Assembly (NCBI GenBank): GCA_021199655.1
Contig: JAJQHQ010000050.1
Span: forward strand, 79,707-143,706
Length of the DNA: 64,000 nucleotides
Source of the DNA: Lachnospiraceae bacterium
GTDB lineage: Bacteria > Bacillota > Clostridia > Lachnospirales > Lachnospiraceae
Direction: 5' to 3'
Each line of letters begins with the position of its first letter. Position 1 is the stretch's first letter. This document shows positions 24,566-33,036 of this stretch, in pieces. The notes beneath the pieces are model-generated. The model worked only from the letters and a program-made list of their open reading frames with translations. It searched no databases and had not been told where the DNA came from. The position numbers were made by a program, and so were the translations under genes.

Positions 24566-25429
24566 ATGCTGGCAATATATAAAAAGGAAGTCAAAGGTCT
24601 TTTGAATTCGATGGTTGGCTTTGTGTTTATGGCGCTTTTCCTTCTGGTGACCGGTATTTATTTTGCCGCGTACAACCTGCAGTCAGCCTACCCGAAATTT
24701 GCCTATACCCTTTCAGCAGTACTGATCGTGCTGCTGGTGGCGGTGCCGATCCTGACGATGCGTGTGCTGGCTGAGGAACAGAAGCAGAAGACCGACCAGC
24801 TCCTGCTGACCGCGCCGGTGACGGTAACGGAGATTGTGGTGGGGAAATTTCTGGCACTGATGACGATTTTTCTGATCCCAATGCTGATCCTGGTGTTTTA
24901 TCCGCTGATTCTTTCACAGTTCGGAACAATTTATTTTGCTGAGACCTATACGGCGATGTTTGGCTTTTTCCTGATGGGCTGCAGCTTTCTGGCAATCGGA
25001 CTTTTTATTTCGTCCGTAACGGAAAGCCAGATCATCGCGGCCGTACTGACATTTCTGGTCCTGTTTGTATTTTATCTGATGGACGGCATCGCCGGGTTCT
25101 TTCCGGAGACAGCGTCCGGGTCCTTTTATGTGCTGCTTGTGATTGTCCTGATCGCGGCGCTGGTGATTTATTCAATAATAAAAAACGCCCTCATTGCCGC
25201 CATTTGCGGCATCGTGGGGGAAGCGGCGCTGATCATCGCCTATGTGACGAACGCAAGTGTGTATGAAGGGCTGATCCAGGATATCTTAAGTGTGTTCAGT
25301 ATTTCGGATCATTTTTCTGAGTTTTACAGCGGCATATTTGACATCACAGGCCTTGTATATTATGTATCCGTAATCGTAATCGCACTGTTTCTGACCGTTG
25401 AGACGATCCAGAAACGGCGCTGGGGCTAA
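24566..25429 (+). CDS. ABC-2-type permease (GldF-like)
   Basis: 287 residues. The start is ATG 24566, 1 bp after the preceding stop, with GGAGAGG as ribosome binding site. It begins MLAIYKKEVKGLLNSMVGFVF, a usual opening for GldF-type permeases, and has about six hydrophobic segments (roughly 12-38, 50-70, 95-118, 130-155, 160-205 split, 255-278). The segment AEEQKQKTDQLLLTAPVTVTEIVVGKFLA is the conserved cytoplasmic loop of ABC-2 permeases that meets the ATPase. It forms the membrane channel of the exporter encoded by this operon. Confidence 0.9.
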   Translation: MLAIYKKEVKGLLNSMVGFVFMALFLLVTGIYFAAYNLQSAYPKFAYTLSAVLIVLLVAVPILTMRVLAEEQKQKTDQLLLTAPVTVTEIVVGKFLALMTIFLIPMLILVFYPLILSQFGTIYFAETYTAMFGFFLMGCSFLAIGLFISSVTESQIIAAVLTFLVLFVFYLMDGIAGFFPETASGSFYVLLVIVLIAALVIYSIIKNALIAAICGIVGEAALIIAYVTNASVYEGLIQDILSVFSISDHFSEFYSGIFDITGLVYYVSVIVIALFLTVETIQKRRWG

Positions 25430-25466
25430 AGAAACTGATCAGGACAGCTATGGAGGTGTAAACTTG

Positions 25467-27170
25467 ATGAATCCAAATAATGAAGAAGCGAATAAGCAGG
25501 AGCAGGAAAAAAAGAAGAGGCGCCCGCGTCTGAAGAAAAATATGCGTCAGCTGCGGCACGGCTCCTACAGCATCGCGCTGACCGTGATCGTGGTGGTGGC
25601 GGTGCTGATCGTGAATCTGATCGCCGGACAGATTCCATCGCAGTACACACAGATCGACTTAAGCGGACAGCAGCTTTCCGTGTTGACGGATACGACAAAG
25701 GAGCTCATTGAGGGACTGACCGAAGATGTCACCATTTACTATATTCTGGAGGATGACAACCGGGATTCCTATGTATCCAGACTTCTGGAGCGATATGATG
25801 ATCTCTCCTCTCATCTGACTGTGATCGAGAAGGATCCGGTGCTGTATCCGCAGTTTACTTCGCAGTATACCGATGAGACACTCACAGATAACAGTGTGAT
25901 CGTCGTGTGCGGGGACAACAGCAGGGTGATTTCCTACGATGATATGTATGAGTATGAGTTCAGCTACACTTATTACTCTTACACGGCCAGCGGTTTCGAC
26001 GCCGAGGGGCTGATCACCAGCGCGATCGCGGCGCTGACCAGCGACGATATTCCGAAGCTGTATACGCTGACCGGACACAATGAGCTGGAGCTGACAGACA
26101 CGCTGACCACTTCGATTGAAAAAGAAAATATTGAGGTGGAGGAACTCAATCTGGTGACTTCAGACGCGGTGCCGGACGACGCGGACTGTCTGCTGATCTG
26201 TTCGCCGACGTCGGATATCTCGGAAGCAGAGGCGCAGAAGATCATCAATTATCTGCGGCGCGGCGGCAGCGCGATCATCATTACCGATTATGTTACGACT
26301 GAACTGACCAACCTGAATACGGTGCTGGAATATTACGGAACCGAGCTGGTGGACGGCATCGTCATCGAGGGCAACAGCAACTATTATGTGCAGGTACCGT
26401 ACTATCTGGTGCCGGATATCAACAGCACGGATGTATCGTCTGACCTTTCCGGCGGCAATGCGTATGTACTGATGTCAGCGGCGCAGGGCATTGAGACCAC
26501 GGACGACGCACGGGATACGCTGTCCATCAGCAGTATCCTCACAACCTCTGACAACTCTTATTCGAAGGTTGATGTACAGAATATGACGACCTATGAGGAG
26601 GAGGACGGAGATATCGACGGACCGTTTGACATCGGCGTGCTGATCACGGAGACGGTCGAACTGACAGATGAGCTTCTCGAGGAGACATCTTCCGTGGATG
26701 AGGATGTGGACCTGGTAAGCTGGCTGGATGAGCTGGAAGTCGAGGAAGAGACGGAGACTGAAACCGAAGAGGCGGATGAGGAAGCAGAGGAAGAGACCGA
26801 AGCAGCCGAGGATGATACGGAAGCTGCGGAAGACACGGCCGAAACCGAGGAAGAATCAGAATCCGAGACAGAAGAGGAAGAGACGACGGAAGCCGAGACG
26901 AAGATTGCGGTGTTTACCTCCTCTACTCTCGTAAATGACTCTGCGAATTCCATGGTATCCGGCGGCAACTATCAGCTGTTTGTGAATACCTTAAGCTGGG
27001 CCTGCGATCAGGAAAGCTCGGTATCCGTACCGTCCAAGAGTGTGAGCGTCGAATATCTGACATTGACATCCGCATCCATCAGCTTCTGGAGCATCATAGC
27101 GATCGCCATCATTCCGGGCGGCCTTCTGATCATCGGTCTGGGCATCTGGCTGAGCCGGAGAAAACGATAA
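25467..27170 (+). CDS. GldG-like auxiliary exporter protein with Glu/Thr-rich tract
   Basis: 567 residues from ATG 25467, which has GGAGGTG upstream; the frame is open from 25398 but that part overlaps the permease gene. A Lys/Arg-rich N-terminus leads into one membrane helix (about 28-50), then a GldG/ABC_transp_aux domain (about 55-400, including TTKELIEGLTEDVTIYYIL and KLYTLTGHNELELTDTL), then a Glu/Thr/Ala-rich tract (about 425-481), a short folded part and a C-terminal helix ending RRKR. The topology is extracytoplasmic between two helices. It is known as the partner of GldA/GldF-type exporters; the cargo is unknown. Confidence 0.85.
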   Translation: MNPNNEEANKQEQEKKKRRPRLKKNMRQLRHGSYSIALTVIVVVAVLIVNLIAGQIPSQYTQIDLSGQQLSVLTDTTKELIEGLTEDVTIYYILEDDNRDSYVSRLLERYDDLSSHLTVIEKDPVLYPQFTSQYTDETLTDNSVIVVCGDNSRVISYDDMYEYEFSYTYYSYTASGFDAEGLITSAIAALTSDDIPKLYTLTGHNELELTDTLTTSIEKENIEVEELNLVTSDAVPDDADCLLICSPTSDISEAEAQKIINYLRRGGSAIIITDYVTTELTNLNTVLEYYGTELVDGIVIEGNSNYYVQVPYYLVPDINSTDVSSDLSGGNAYVLMSAAQGIETTDDARDTLSISSILTTSDNSYSKVDVQNMTTYEEEDGDIDGPFDIGVLITETVELTDELLEETSSVDEDVDLVSWLDELEVEEETETETEEADEEAEEETEAAEDDTEAAEDTAETEEESESETEEEETTEAETKIAVFTSSTLVNDSANSMVSGGNYQLFVNTLSWACDQESSVSVPSKSVSVEYLTLTSASISFWSIIAIAIIPGGLLIIGLGIWLSRRKR

Positions 27171-27197
27171 AAATAAGCGCGGGGCATGGTCTGCGTC

Positions 27198-27221
27198 CCG
27201 CATAAAAGGCGATGCGGGACA
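27198..27221 (+). repeat. Small intercistronic hairpin
   Basis: GTCCCGCAT and ATGCGGGAC arms around AAAAGGCG, between the GldG-like gene and the DUF4340 gene. It resembles in design the GTCC/GGAC palindromes at 6901 and 8679. Confidence 0.5.
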
Positions 27222-27244
27222 TGTCAGGAAAGGATTCGCATATT

Positions 27245-28588
27245 ATGAAAAAAAATAAAAGCTTTAAATTAATAGCAGGAGTCGTGGTGATCGCGGTTCT
27301 GGGCGGCGTGTATTACGGCCTGACTGTTTACAACGAAAAGACAGAAGAAGCCGAGGAGGAAGCGGCTGCGGGAGAGACGATACTGGAGGTGGATACCTCT
27401 GCTCTTACGGCAGTGACCTATACGATTGACGGGGAGCAGGTCTCTTTCTCACTGCAGGACGACGACACCTGGCAGAAGGATGACGACGAGACATTCCCGG
27501 TTGATTCGTCCGCACTGCTGGCACCGCTCGATGAGGCTGCTGAACTGAAATCCGTACGGACGCTGACGGAGGTGGAAGACATTTCGGAATATGGCCTCGA
27601 TGAGCCGCAGAATACGATCACCCTTACAGATGAGGACGGTACAGAGACGGTCATCACGATTGGTGACAATAATGCTTCTACCGGAAATGATTATCTGATG
27701 CTGAATGAGGATGAGACGACCATTTACACAGTATCGACCGACTTAAGCAGCGCGTTTTCGGATGACCTTTATGATTATGCCGAGAGCGAAGAGCTTCCGA
27801 CCCTGCAGGCCTCCACGATTGTCAGCATCAGCCTGGAGCAGGCGGATGGGGAGAGCTATGACCTGTATCTGGAGGACGCGATCTGGATGGTGAGCGGAAC
27901 CGATCTGTCGATTGAGACGGAAGAAGAAACAGAAGCGGAGACTGACGAAGACGAGACCGCAGCAGAAGCAGATACAGAGAGTGAGACGGAAGAAGTGACA
28001 GAAACAGAAACGGAGGAAGAAGCTGAGACTGAGGAAGAGACAGAAGCAGTAACCATCACGGCGGAGGAACTTGCAGCCGGCGTTGAGGCGGATGCGGATA
28101 TCGCCGATACCCTGACCAGCGCGCTCGCGGGGCTTTCCTACACAGACTATCTGGATCACAACTGTACGGACCTCTCGGAATATGGCCTTGATGAACCGGC
28201 AGCCACCCTGACTATCACCTATGAAGAAGAGGTGGAGACAGAGGAAGAAACTGAAACGGAAGAAGCTGCGGATGAAACAGAGGCAGATACCGATACGGAC
28301 GGTGAAACGGAATCCGCAGAAGAAACGGAAACAGAGACTGAGACCGAGACAGAAGTACAGACGATTGAGCTGACGATCACCTTCTTCATAGGCGATACAG
28401 ACGACAGCGGCAATTATTATGTGCAGATGGAAGGCTCTACTGAAGTGCACACCATTTCCAGCTCTGTGCTGTCGACTGTCTTTGGCTATACGGCGTCCGA
28501 AATGATCGCGCCGGAGGAAGAGGAGACGGAGATCGAAACGGAAGCAGAAAGCGAGACCGAGGCGGAGACTGAGGATGCGACGGAATGA
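27245..28588 (+). CDS. DUF4340-family protein with Glu/Thr-rich tracts
   Basis: 447 residues from ATG 27245, with AGGAAAGG upstream; ATG 27212 lies in the hairpin region and is less likely. An N-terminal helix (about 6-25) anchors two DUF4340-type repeats, each with the EYGLDEP(Q/A)xT motif (near 117-124 and 313-320). Three Glu/Thr-rich tracts interrupt or end it (about 223-268, 328-372 and 425-447). DUF4340 proteins accompany GldG-type exporters; they sit outside the membrane and their role is unknown. This is the last gene of the exporter operon, followed by a strong terminator. Confidence 0.82.
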   Translation: MKKNKSFKLIAGVVVIAVLGGVYYGLTVYNEKTEEAEEEAAAGETILEVDTSALTAVTYTIDGEQVSFSLQDDDTWQKDDDETFPVDSSALLAPLDEAAELKSVRTLTEVEDISEYGLDEPQNTITLTDEDGTETVITIGDNNASTGNDYLMLNEDETTIYTVSTDLSSAFSDDLYDYAESEELPTLQASTIVSISLEQADGESYDLYLEDAIWMVSGTDLSIETEEETEAETDEDETAAEADTESETEEVTETETEEEAETEEETEAVTITAEELAAGVEADADIADTLTSALAGLSYTDYLDHNCTDLSEYGLDEPAATLTITYEEEVETEEETETEEAADETEADTDTDGETESAEETETETETETEVQTIELTITFFIGDTDDSGNYYVQMEGSTEVHTISSSVLSTVFGYTASEMIAPEEEETEIETEAESETEAETEDATE

Positions 28589-28614
28589 AAGTCGCGATGA
28601 ATAAAATATCACTG

Positions 28615-28645
28615 AAAAGGGGCTGTATTCACAGCCCCTTTTTTA
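28615..28645 (+). terminator. Rho-independent terminator of the exporter operon
   Basis: AAAAGGGGCTGT and ACAGCCCCTTTTTT around a short ATTC loop; a near-perfect stem with a T-run. Confidence 0.9.
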
Positions 28646-28690
28646 CTTTATAGGAAACTTCGTTCCTATAAAGTAAAAACGCTCCGCGAG

Positions 28691-28743
28691 GGCGCTGGAT
28701 GTCCAGTGGACATCCGCTTAGCGCCGACCGGAACGGAGTGGAG
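28691..28743 (+). repeat. Covarying hairpin repeat, copy 2
   Basis: Stems GGCGCT/AGCGCC and GGATGTCC/GGACATCC, tail GACCGGAACGG. It is the same design as 7440-7494 with compensated differences in the inner stem. Confidence 0.7.
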
Positions 28744-28790
28744 AGCGCACTCGCGCGTAAAGAATTATGTCGCTGAAGCGACCGCGTCTA

Positions 28791-28838
28791 CGCTCCGCTT
28801 CGGTCGTTGCTAAACGAGCGCCACTGGCGCTCAGCAAC
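28791..28838 (-). repeat. Covarying hairpin repeat, copy 3
   Basis: Read on the minus strand: stems GTTGCT/AGCAAC and GAGCGCC/GGCGCTC, preserved TTAGC and tail GACCGAAGCGG. Both stems differ from copies 1 and 2 but still pair. Confidence 0.7.
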
Positions 28839-28845
28839 GGCGCGA

Positions 28846-28871
28846 GAATGCGCCAAGGCGCATTCTTTTTT
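28846..28871 (+). terminator. Hairpin with T-run
   Basis: GAATGCGCC/GGCGCATTC with a 2-nt loop, then TTTTTT. The T-run is on the plus strand, although the adjacent gene ends on the minus strand here. Confidence 0.5.
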
Positions 28872-28893
28872 ACCACCGAAACTATGAGCGTGT

Positions 28894-30117
28894 CTATATC
28901 ATCCAGATTGGGACAATATAATTTTGAGAATTGATCGCGGAAAGCTCCGGGCGCATGCAAAGCACAGCGCCGGTTCCGCGGGGAACCGTGCCTTTGTCCA
29001 GTATGGAAAAAGTTCCCGCCAGTTCGCTGCCCGGATTCACGGATCGTTTAATCTCCAGCGGATGCAGCTGGCCGTCACTCTCCATCACCAGATCAATCTC
29101 ATTGCTGCTCTTGTCACGATAGTACCAGAGCAGGCATTCCTGCGCATTGTTCTGAAAACTCTTCAAAATTTCCGACACCACATAATTTTCCAAAATAGAA
29201 CCGTTGATCGCTCCGTTCTGCAGAATATCCGGGGAACTATAGCGGGTCAGATACGCAACCAATCCCGTATCAAAGAAATACATCTTCGGTGTTTTCACTG
29301 TCCTTTTCAGAAGATTGTTGGAATAAGGTCTCAGATAAAAAATGATATCAGACTTTTCCAACACCTGCAGCCAGCGTTTGGCGGTATCGTCTGATACGCC
29401 CACATCCTGCGCAATATCATGAATATTCAGCATTTGCCCGGCTCTGCAGGCCGCCGCACGAACGAAGTCCTGAAACAGAAGCTTATCTGTCAAAGCCACC
29501 AGTTCGCTGACGTCCCGATCTATATAGGTTTGTAAATAGCTGGAATAAAATACATCACGGTCTGTAAATTTTCCACTGACATATCCGGGAAGAGACCCTT
29601 TCCAGATTCGTTGATAGATTCCCTCCAGATTGACCGGTGCGCCTGTATTTTTACGAATTTTCAAAGCTTTTAAATCCACTGAAAAAGGCATACACGCTCC
29701 CGAACCGTAAACCTCATGCGCAGACAGACCGGGCATGTGCAGCAGAGCGGTTCGCCCCGCCAGTGACTCCTGTGCAAGCTCCATCATATGAAATGCCTGA
29801 GAACCGGTCAGCCAGAAAGAACCTGGGGCTGCGCCATTATCAATAGCAATTTTAATATAAGAAAAAAGTTCAGGCGCATACTGTATTTCATCAATCAAAA
29901 CCGGTAAATCGTGCATCTGCAGGAAAAGAGCCGGGTCGTGCCTGGCCAGCTTCCGCTCTTCCATATCATCCAGTGTCACATAATTTCGCTCACCGGACAT
30001 CAGTTTCCGCAGTACCGTAGTCTTCCCAACCTGACGTGGTCCGGTGATCAATAAACAGGCATACTCCTGAGAAAGGGCAAGGATTTTACTTTCTATATCT
30101 CTTTTAATATAATTCAT
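28894..30117 (-). CDS. AAA ATPase with DUF4143 domain
   Basis: 407 residues. The start is ATG at 30117 after GGAGGG. Walker A TGPRQVGKTTVLRKLM (about 25-40), Walker B LPVLIDEIQYAPELF (about 71-85), and sensor WLTGSQAFHMMELAQESLAGR. The C-terminal DUF4143 domain shows DTAKRWLQVLEKSDIIFYLRPY and FFDTGLVAYLTRY, and ends in a nuclease-like SNEIDLVMESDGQLHPLEIK. It is related to but distinct from the ATPase at 5274-6626. Role unknown. Both are single genes without obvious partners. Confidence 0.92.
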   Translation of the reverse strand: MNYIKRDIESKILALSQEYACLLITGPRQVGKTTVLRKLMSGERNYVTLDDMEERKLARHDPALFLQMHDLPVLIDEIQYAPELFSYIKIAIDNGAAPGSFWLTGSQAFHMMELAQESLAGRTALLHMPGLSAHEVYGSGACMPFSVDLKALKIRKNTGAPVNLEGIYQRIWKGSLPGYVSGKFTDRDVFYSSYLQTYIDRDVSELVALTDKLLFQDFVRAAACRAGQMLNIHDIAQDVGVSDDTAKRWLQVLEKSDIIFYLRPYSNNLLKRTVKTPKMYFFDTGLVAYLTRYSSPDILQNGAINGSILENYVVSEILKSFQNNAQECLLWYYRDKSSNEIDLVMESDGQLHPLEIKRSVNPGSELAGTFSILDKGTVPRGTGAVLCMRPELSAINSQNYIVPIWMI

Positions 30118-30209
30118 CTGATGCCCTCCTTCTGGCTAATATACGATTCAATCTTATTTTAGCCTGGATCTAGATTTTGTCAAGGCTGTTTTTTTACAGA
30201 AAAACAGAG

Positions 30210-30238
30210 TTGTATGGTGATGCTGGTTGTGCTATGAT
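30210..30238 (+). promoter_or_regulatory. Promoter of the D-2-hydroxyacid dehydrogenase gene
   Basis: TTGTAT (30210-30215), 17-bp spacer and TATGAT (30233-30238), 36 bp before the start codon. Confidence 0.5.
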
Positions 30239-30273
30239 AATTTATCAATGATCATTCAGGGAGGAACGCTCAG

Positions 30274-31254
30274 ATGAAATTATATGTGTACAGCATGCGG
30301 GAGTTTGACGAGCTTCCGTGTTTTGAAAAATTTTGTAAAAAATATGGGATTGAATACGACTACACGACGGAGACGCCGTGCCTTGAGAATCTGGATTACT
30401 GCCGGGGATATGAAGTGGTCGATATCATCACGACCGTAATTGACCGGCCGATGCTGGATCGTTTTCATGAACTTGGAGTACGCTGCCTGACGACGAGAAC
30501 GATTGGCTATGACCATATCGACACGGCGTACGCGAAGCAGTTGGGCATCGGCGTGATTCATGTTAGTTATTCGCCGAACAGCGTGGCAGACTACACGATT
30601 ATGATGATGCTGATGGGCTGCCGGAAACTGCCGCATATCATGGAGCGCGCTGCGGTGCAGGATTATACGCTGAAAGGAAAACTCGGCCGGGAGATCCAGG
30701 ACTGCACGGTGGGGATCATCGGCACCGGGCGGATCGGGAAAACGGTTATCCGTCACCTTTCCGGCTTCGGCTGCAAAATGCTTGCCTATGACATTTATGA
30801 AAGTGATGAGGTCAGGGAGTACGCGCAGTACGTGGATCTGGACACCATTTACCGGGAGTGCGACATTATCACGCTGCACGCCCCGGCTACAGACGACAAT
30901 TATCATATGATCAACGCGCAGGCGATCGAGAAGATGAAGCAGGACGTGATCCTGATCAACTGCGCGCGAGGCGCTCTGGTGGACACGGACGCGCTGATCG
31001 ACGGCATTGAGAACGGGAAGATCGGCTTCGCCGGCCTGGACGTCGTTGAGCATGAGAGCGGACTTTATTATTTCAACCGAATGGGTGAGCCGCTGCACAA
31101 CCCGAAGCTGGCGATCCTGCGCTCGTACTCAAACGTTCTTGTAAGTCCGCACACCGCCTTTTACACGGACGAGGCAGTGGCTAATATGGCGGAAAATTCC
31201 ATCCTCGGCGCCATGAAATTCATGAATGGAGAGGAGACGCCGTTTCTTGTATGA
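30274..31254 (+). CDS. D-2-hydroxyacid dehydrogenase (D-lactate dehydrogenase-like)
   Basis: 326 residues. The start is ATG 30274 after GGGAGG. The NAD-binding fold is VGIIGTGRIGKTVIRHL (about 149-165), with IYESDEV following the second strand. Catalytic Arg is in NCARGALVDTDAL (about 229-241), Glu in DVVEHESGLYY, and His in SPHTAFYTDEAV (about 293-304). This matches the D-lactate/VanH type that reduces pyruvate or another 2-keto acid with NADH. It is probably fermentative. A long hairpin (31267-31307) follows. Substrate choice between pyruvate and longer 2-keto acids cannot be settled by eye. Confidence 0.88.
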   Translation: MKLYVYSMREFDELPCFEKFCKKYGIEYDYTTETPCLENLDYCRGYEVVDIITTVIDRPMLDRFHELGVRCLTTRTIGYDHIDTAYAKQLGIGVIHVSYSPNSVADYTIMMMLMGCRKLPHIMERAAVQDYTLKGKLGREIQDCTVGIIGTGRIGKTVIRHLSGFGCKMLAYDIYESDEVREYAQYVDLDTIYRECDIITLHAPATDDNYHMINAQAIEKMKQDVILINCARGALVDTDALIDGIENGKIGFAGLDVVEHESGLYYFNRMGEPLHNPKLAILRSYSNVLVSPHTAFYTDEAVANMAENSILGAMKFMNGEETPFLV

Positions 31255-31266
31255 TACAAGGGACAA

Positions 31267-31307
31267 AAGGTCAGGAAAGGAACGCTTGAGTTCCGATTCC
31301 TGACCTT
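31267..31307. terminator. Long nested hairpin between convergent genes
   Basis: AAGGTCAGGAA and TTCCTGACCTT arms with an inner GGAAC/GTTCC stem, between the dehydrogenase and citrate synthase genes. There is no T-run; it may act from either side. Confidence 0.5.
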
Positions 31308-31439
31308 GGGGACCGAAAAAACATGAGAAAGTAGCCATTTTTCGAAGAAAAATGAGCGGATTTCGAAGGTTTTTAGGATTTCGGGAGTGCGAAGCACGAA
31401 GAAATCCGTAGTATCATACTTTTTGGCGCAGAAAGTCCC

Positions 31440-32807
31440 TCACCGGTTCTCCAGCGGCACATACGGCACATGGTGGCCGACGTATTTATAGGCCGGACGG
31501 ATGATCTTGCCGCCGTTGACCAGCTCCTCCATGCGGTGGGCACACCAGCCTGCCATACGGGAGATCGCAAAGATCGGTGTGAACATCTCCTGCGGGATGC
31601 CCAGCATGGAGTACACGAAGCCGCTGTAAAAGTCGACGTTGCAGCAGAGCGGCTTGTGCAGATGCTTTTCATGTGTCAGGACGTCGCGCGCGATGCGCTC
31701 GACATTTTCATAGAGAGAATATTCACGCGTCAGACCCTTCTCCTCGGAGAGCGATCTGGCGTATTCTTTTAAGATGACCGCACGCGGGTCGGAGCAGGTA
31801 TAGACCGCGTGGCCCATGCCGTAGATCAGGCCGCGGCCGTCAAATGCTTCTTTGTTGATGATCTTTTTCAGGTAATCAGCAATCTGGTCTTCATTTTCCC
31901 AGTCCGATACATGTGCGCGGATGTCGGCAAACATCTGCTCGACCTTCAGGTTCGCGCCGCCGTGCTTCGGGCCTTTGAGCGAACCTAAGGACGCGGAGAT
32001 CGCGGAATAGGTATCGGTCTCTGTCGAAGAGACGACGTGGGTAGTGAAGGTGGAATTGTTGCCGCCGCCGTGCTCCGCATGGATGACGAGCGCGATATCA
32101 AGCACCCGTGCCTCCAGCTCAGTGTACTGTCCGTCCTCCCGCAGCGTCCGCAGGATATTTTCCGCCGTGGAAAGCTTCGGATCCGGATAGCGGATGACGA
32201 GGCTCTCATCATCGTGATAATGTTTGTGTGCGTGGTACGCGTACACCGAGATCAGCGGCAGCGACGCGATCAGGGAAAGGCTCTGGCGCAGGACATTCGG
32301 GATGGAGATATCGTCCGGATTTTCATCATAGGAGTAAAGCGTCAGCACACTTCTCTGCAGCGCGTTCATCAGATTGCTGCTCGGCGCTTTCATGATGACG
32401 TCGCGTACGAATTTATTCGGAAGCTCACGGTACTGCGCGAGGATTTTCAGAAATGAGTCCAGCTGCGCCCGGTTCGGCAGTGCGCCGAAGAGCAGCAGAT
32501 ATACGATCTCTTCATAATTGAAGCGGCGGCCCGCAAAGCCGTTTTTCAGATCCATAATGTTGTAGCCCTGAAAATAGAGCTGGCCTTCATCCGGTATTTT
32601 CTTGCCATTTTCTATGCGGAAAGCCACCACATCCGAGATCTCGGTCAGACCGGTCAGGACGCCCTTACCGTCGGATTCACGGAGCCCCCGTTTTACATCA
32701 TATTCGGTATACAGGTTCAGGTCAAACTGACTGGAGCTTAAGCAGTATTTCGCAAGCTCTTCCAGCCGGATGTCCCGGATCTTTTTTTCTGTTTCACTGA
32801 TAGCCAT
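31440..32807 (-). CDS. gltA: Citrate synthase
   Basis: 455 residues. The start is ATG at 32807 with GAAAGGAG upstream. Catalytic segments: VIHAEHGGGNNSTF (about 258-271, His), IYGMGHAVYTCSDPRA (about 324-339, His) and CNVDFYSGFVY (Asp). It condenses oxaloacetate and acetyl-CoA to citrate, feeding glutamate synthesis in anaerobes that run a partial TCA cycle. A 2-methylcitrate synthase cannot be excluded, but no prp genes are near. The leader carries a candidate attenuator (32906-32952) and two MITE-like remnants. Confidence 0.92.
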   Translation of the reverse strand: MAISETEKKIRDIRLEELAKYCLSSSQFDLNLYTEYDVKRGLRESDGKGVLTGLTEISDVVAFRIENGKKIPDEGQLYFQGYNIMDLKNGFAGRRFNYEEIVYLLLFGALPNRAQLDSFLKILAQYRELPNKFVRDVIMKAPSSNLMNALQRSVLTLYSYDENPDDISIPNVLRQSLSLIASLPLISVYAYHAHKHYHDDESLVIRYPDPKLSTAENILRTLREDGQYTELEARVLDIALVIHAEHGGGNNSTFTTHVVSSTETDTYSAISASLGSLKGPKHGGANLKVEQMFADIRAHVSDWENEDQIADYLKKIINKEAFDGRGLIYGMGHAVYTCSDPRAVILKEYARSLSEEKGLTREYSLYENVERIARDVLTHEKHLHKPLCCNVDFYSGFVYSMLGIPQEMFTPIFAISRMAGWCAHRMEELVNGGKIIRPAYKYVGHHVPYVPLENR

Positions 32808-32838
32808 AGGTGACTCCTTTCGCTGCTGTTGATGCTAT

Positions 32839-32899
32839 TCGTCTGGAACAGCAGGCCACAGCCTGTCTTTTCCTTGCACTGCTGTTCTGGACTGTAAAC
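32839..32899. repeat. Hairpin repeat of the GAACAGCAGGCC subtype
   Basis: GGAACAGCAG and CTGCTGTTC arms enclose a segment nearly identical in inverted orientation to the middle of 45885-45948 (GGCCACAGCCTGTCTTTTC). It lies in the citrate synthase leader. Confidence 0.6.
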
Positions 32900-32905
32900 A
32901 AAAAA

Positions 32906-32952
32906 GATGGCACGACACCCACGTGTCTCCACGTCGTAAGTCCGCCATCCTT
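32906..32952 (-). terminator. Candidate attenuator in the citrate synthase leader
   Basis: On the minus strand, GATGGC pairs with GCCATC, ACGAC pairs with GTCGT, and an inner ACGTG/CACGT stem follows; the hairpin ends in TTTTTT about 95 nt before the citrate synthase start. A terminator placed within a leader suggests regulated read-through. The sensing signal is unknown. Confidence 0.55.
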
Positions 32953-32956
32953 GCCG

Positions 32957-33028
32957 GTAACTACAGTTTTCGTTTTCATACGTACCTCGCAGCAGGTGCG
33001 AGGTACTGTCCTGATTAAATAACAGTTT
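32957..33028 (-). repeat. MITE-like element, decayed copy D
   Basis: GTACCTCGCA/TGCGAGGTAC stem with the GCAGG loop and the GTATGAAAA flank, in inverted orientation. The outer arms are altered and no target duplication is seen. Confidence 0.65.
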
Positions 33029-33036
33029 ACCATACT

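Larger units (their letters stand above)
28589..28893. other. Intergenic region packed with palindromes
   Basis: Between the DUF4340 gene and the convergent DUF4143 ATPase gene, in order: a terminator (28615-28645), a perfect 16-bp hairpin (TTTTACTTTATAGGAA and complement, 28641-28678, 6-nt loop), two copies of the covarying hairpin repeat in opposite orientation, and a 9-bp GC-rich hairpin with a T-run (28846-28871). No gene is seen. Confidence 0.75.
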
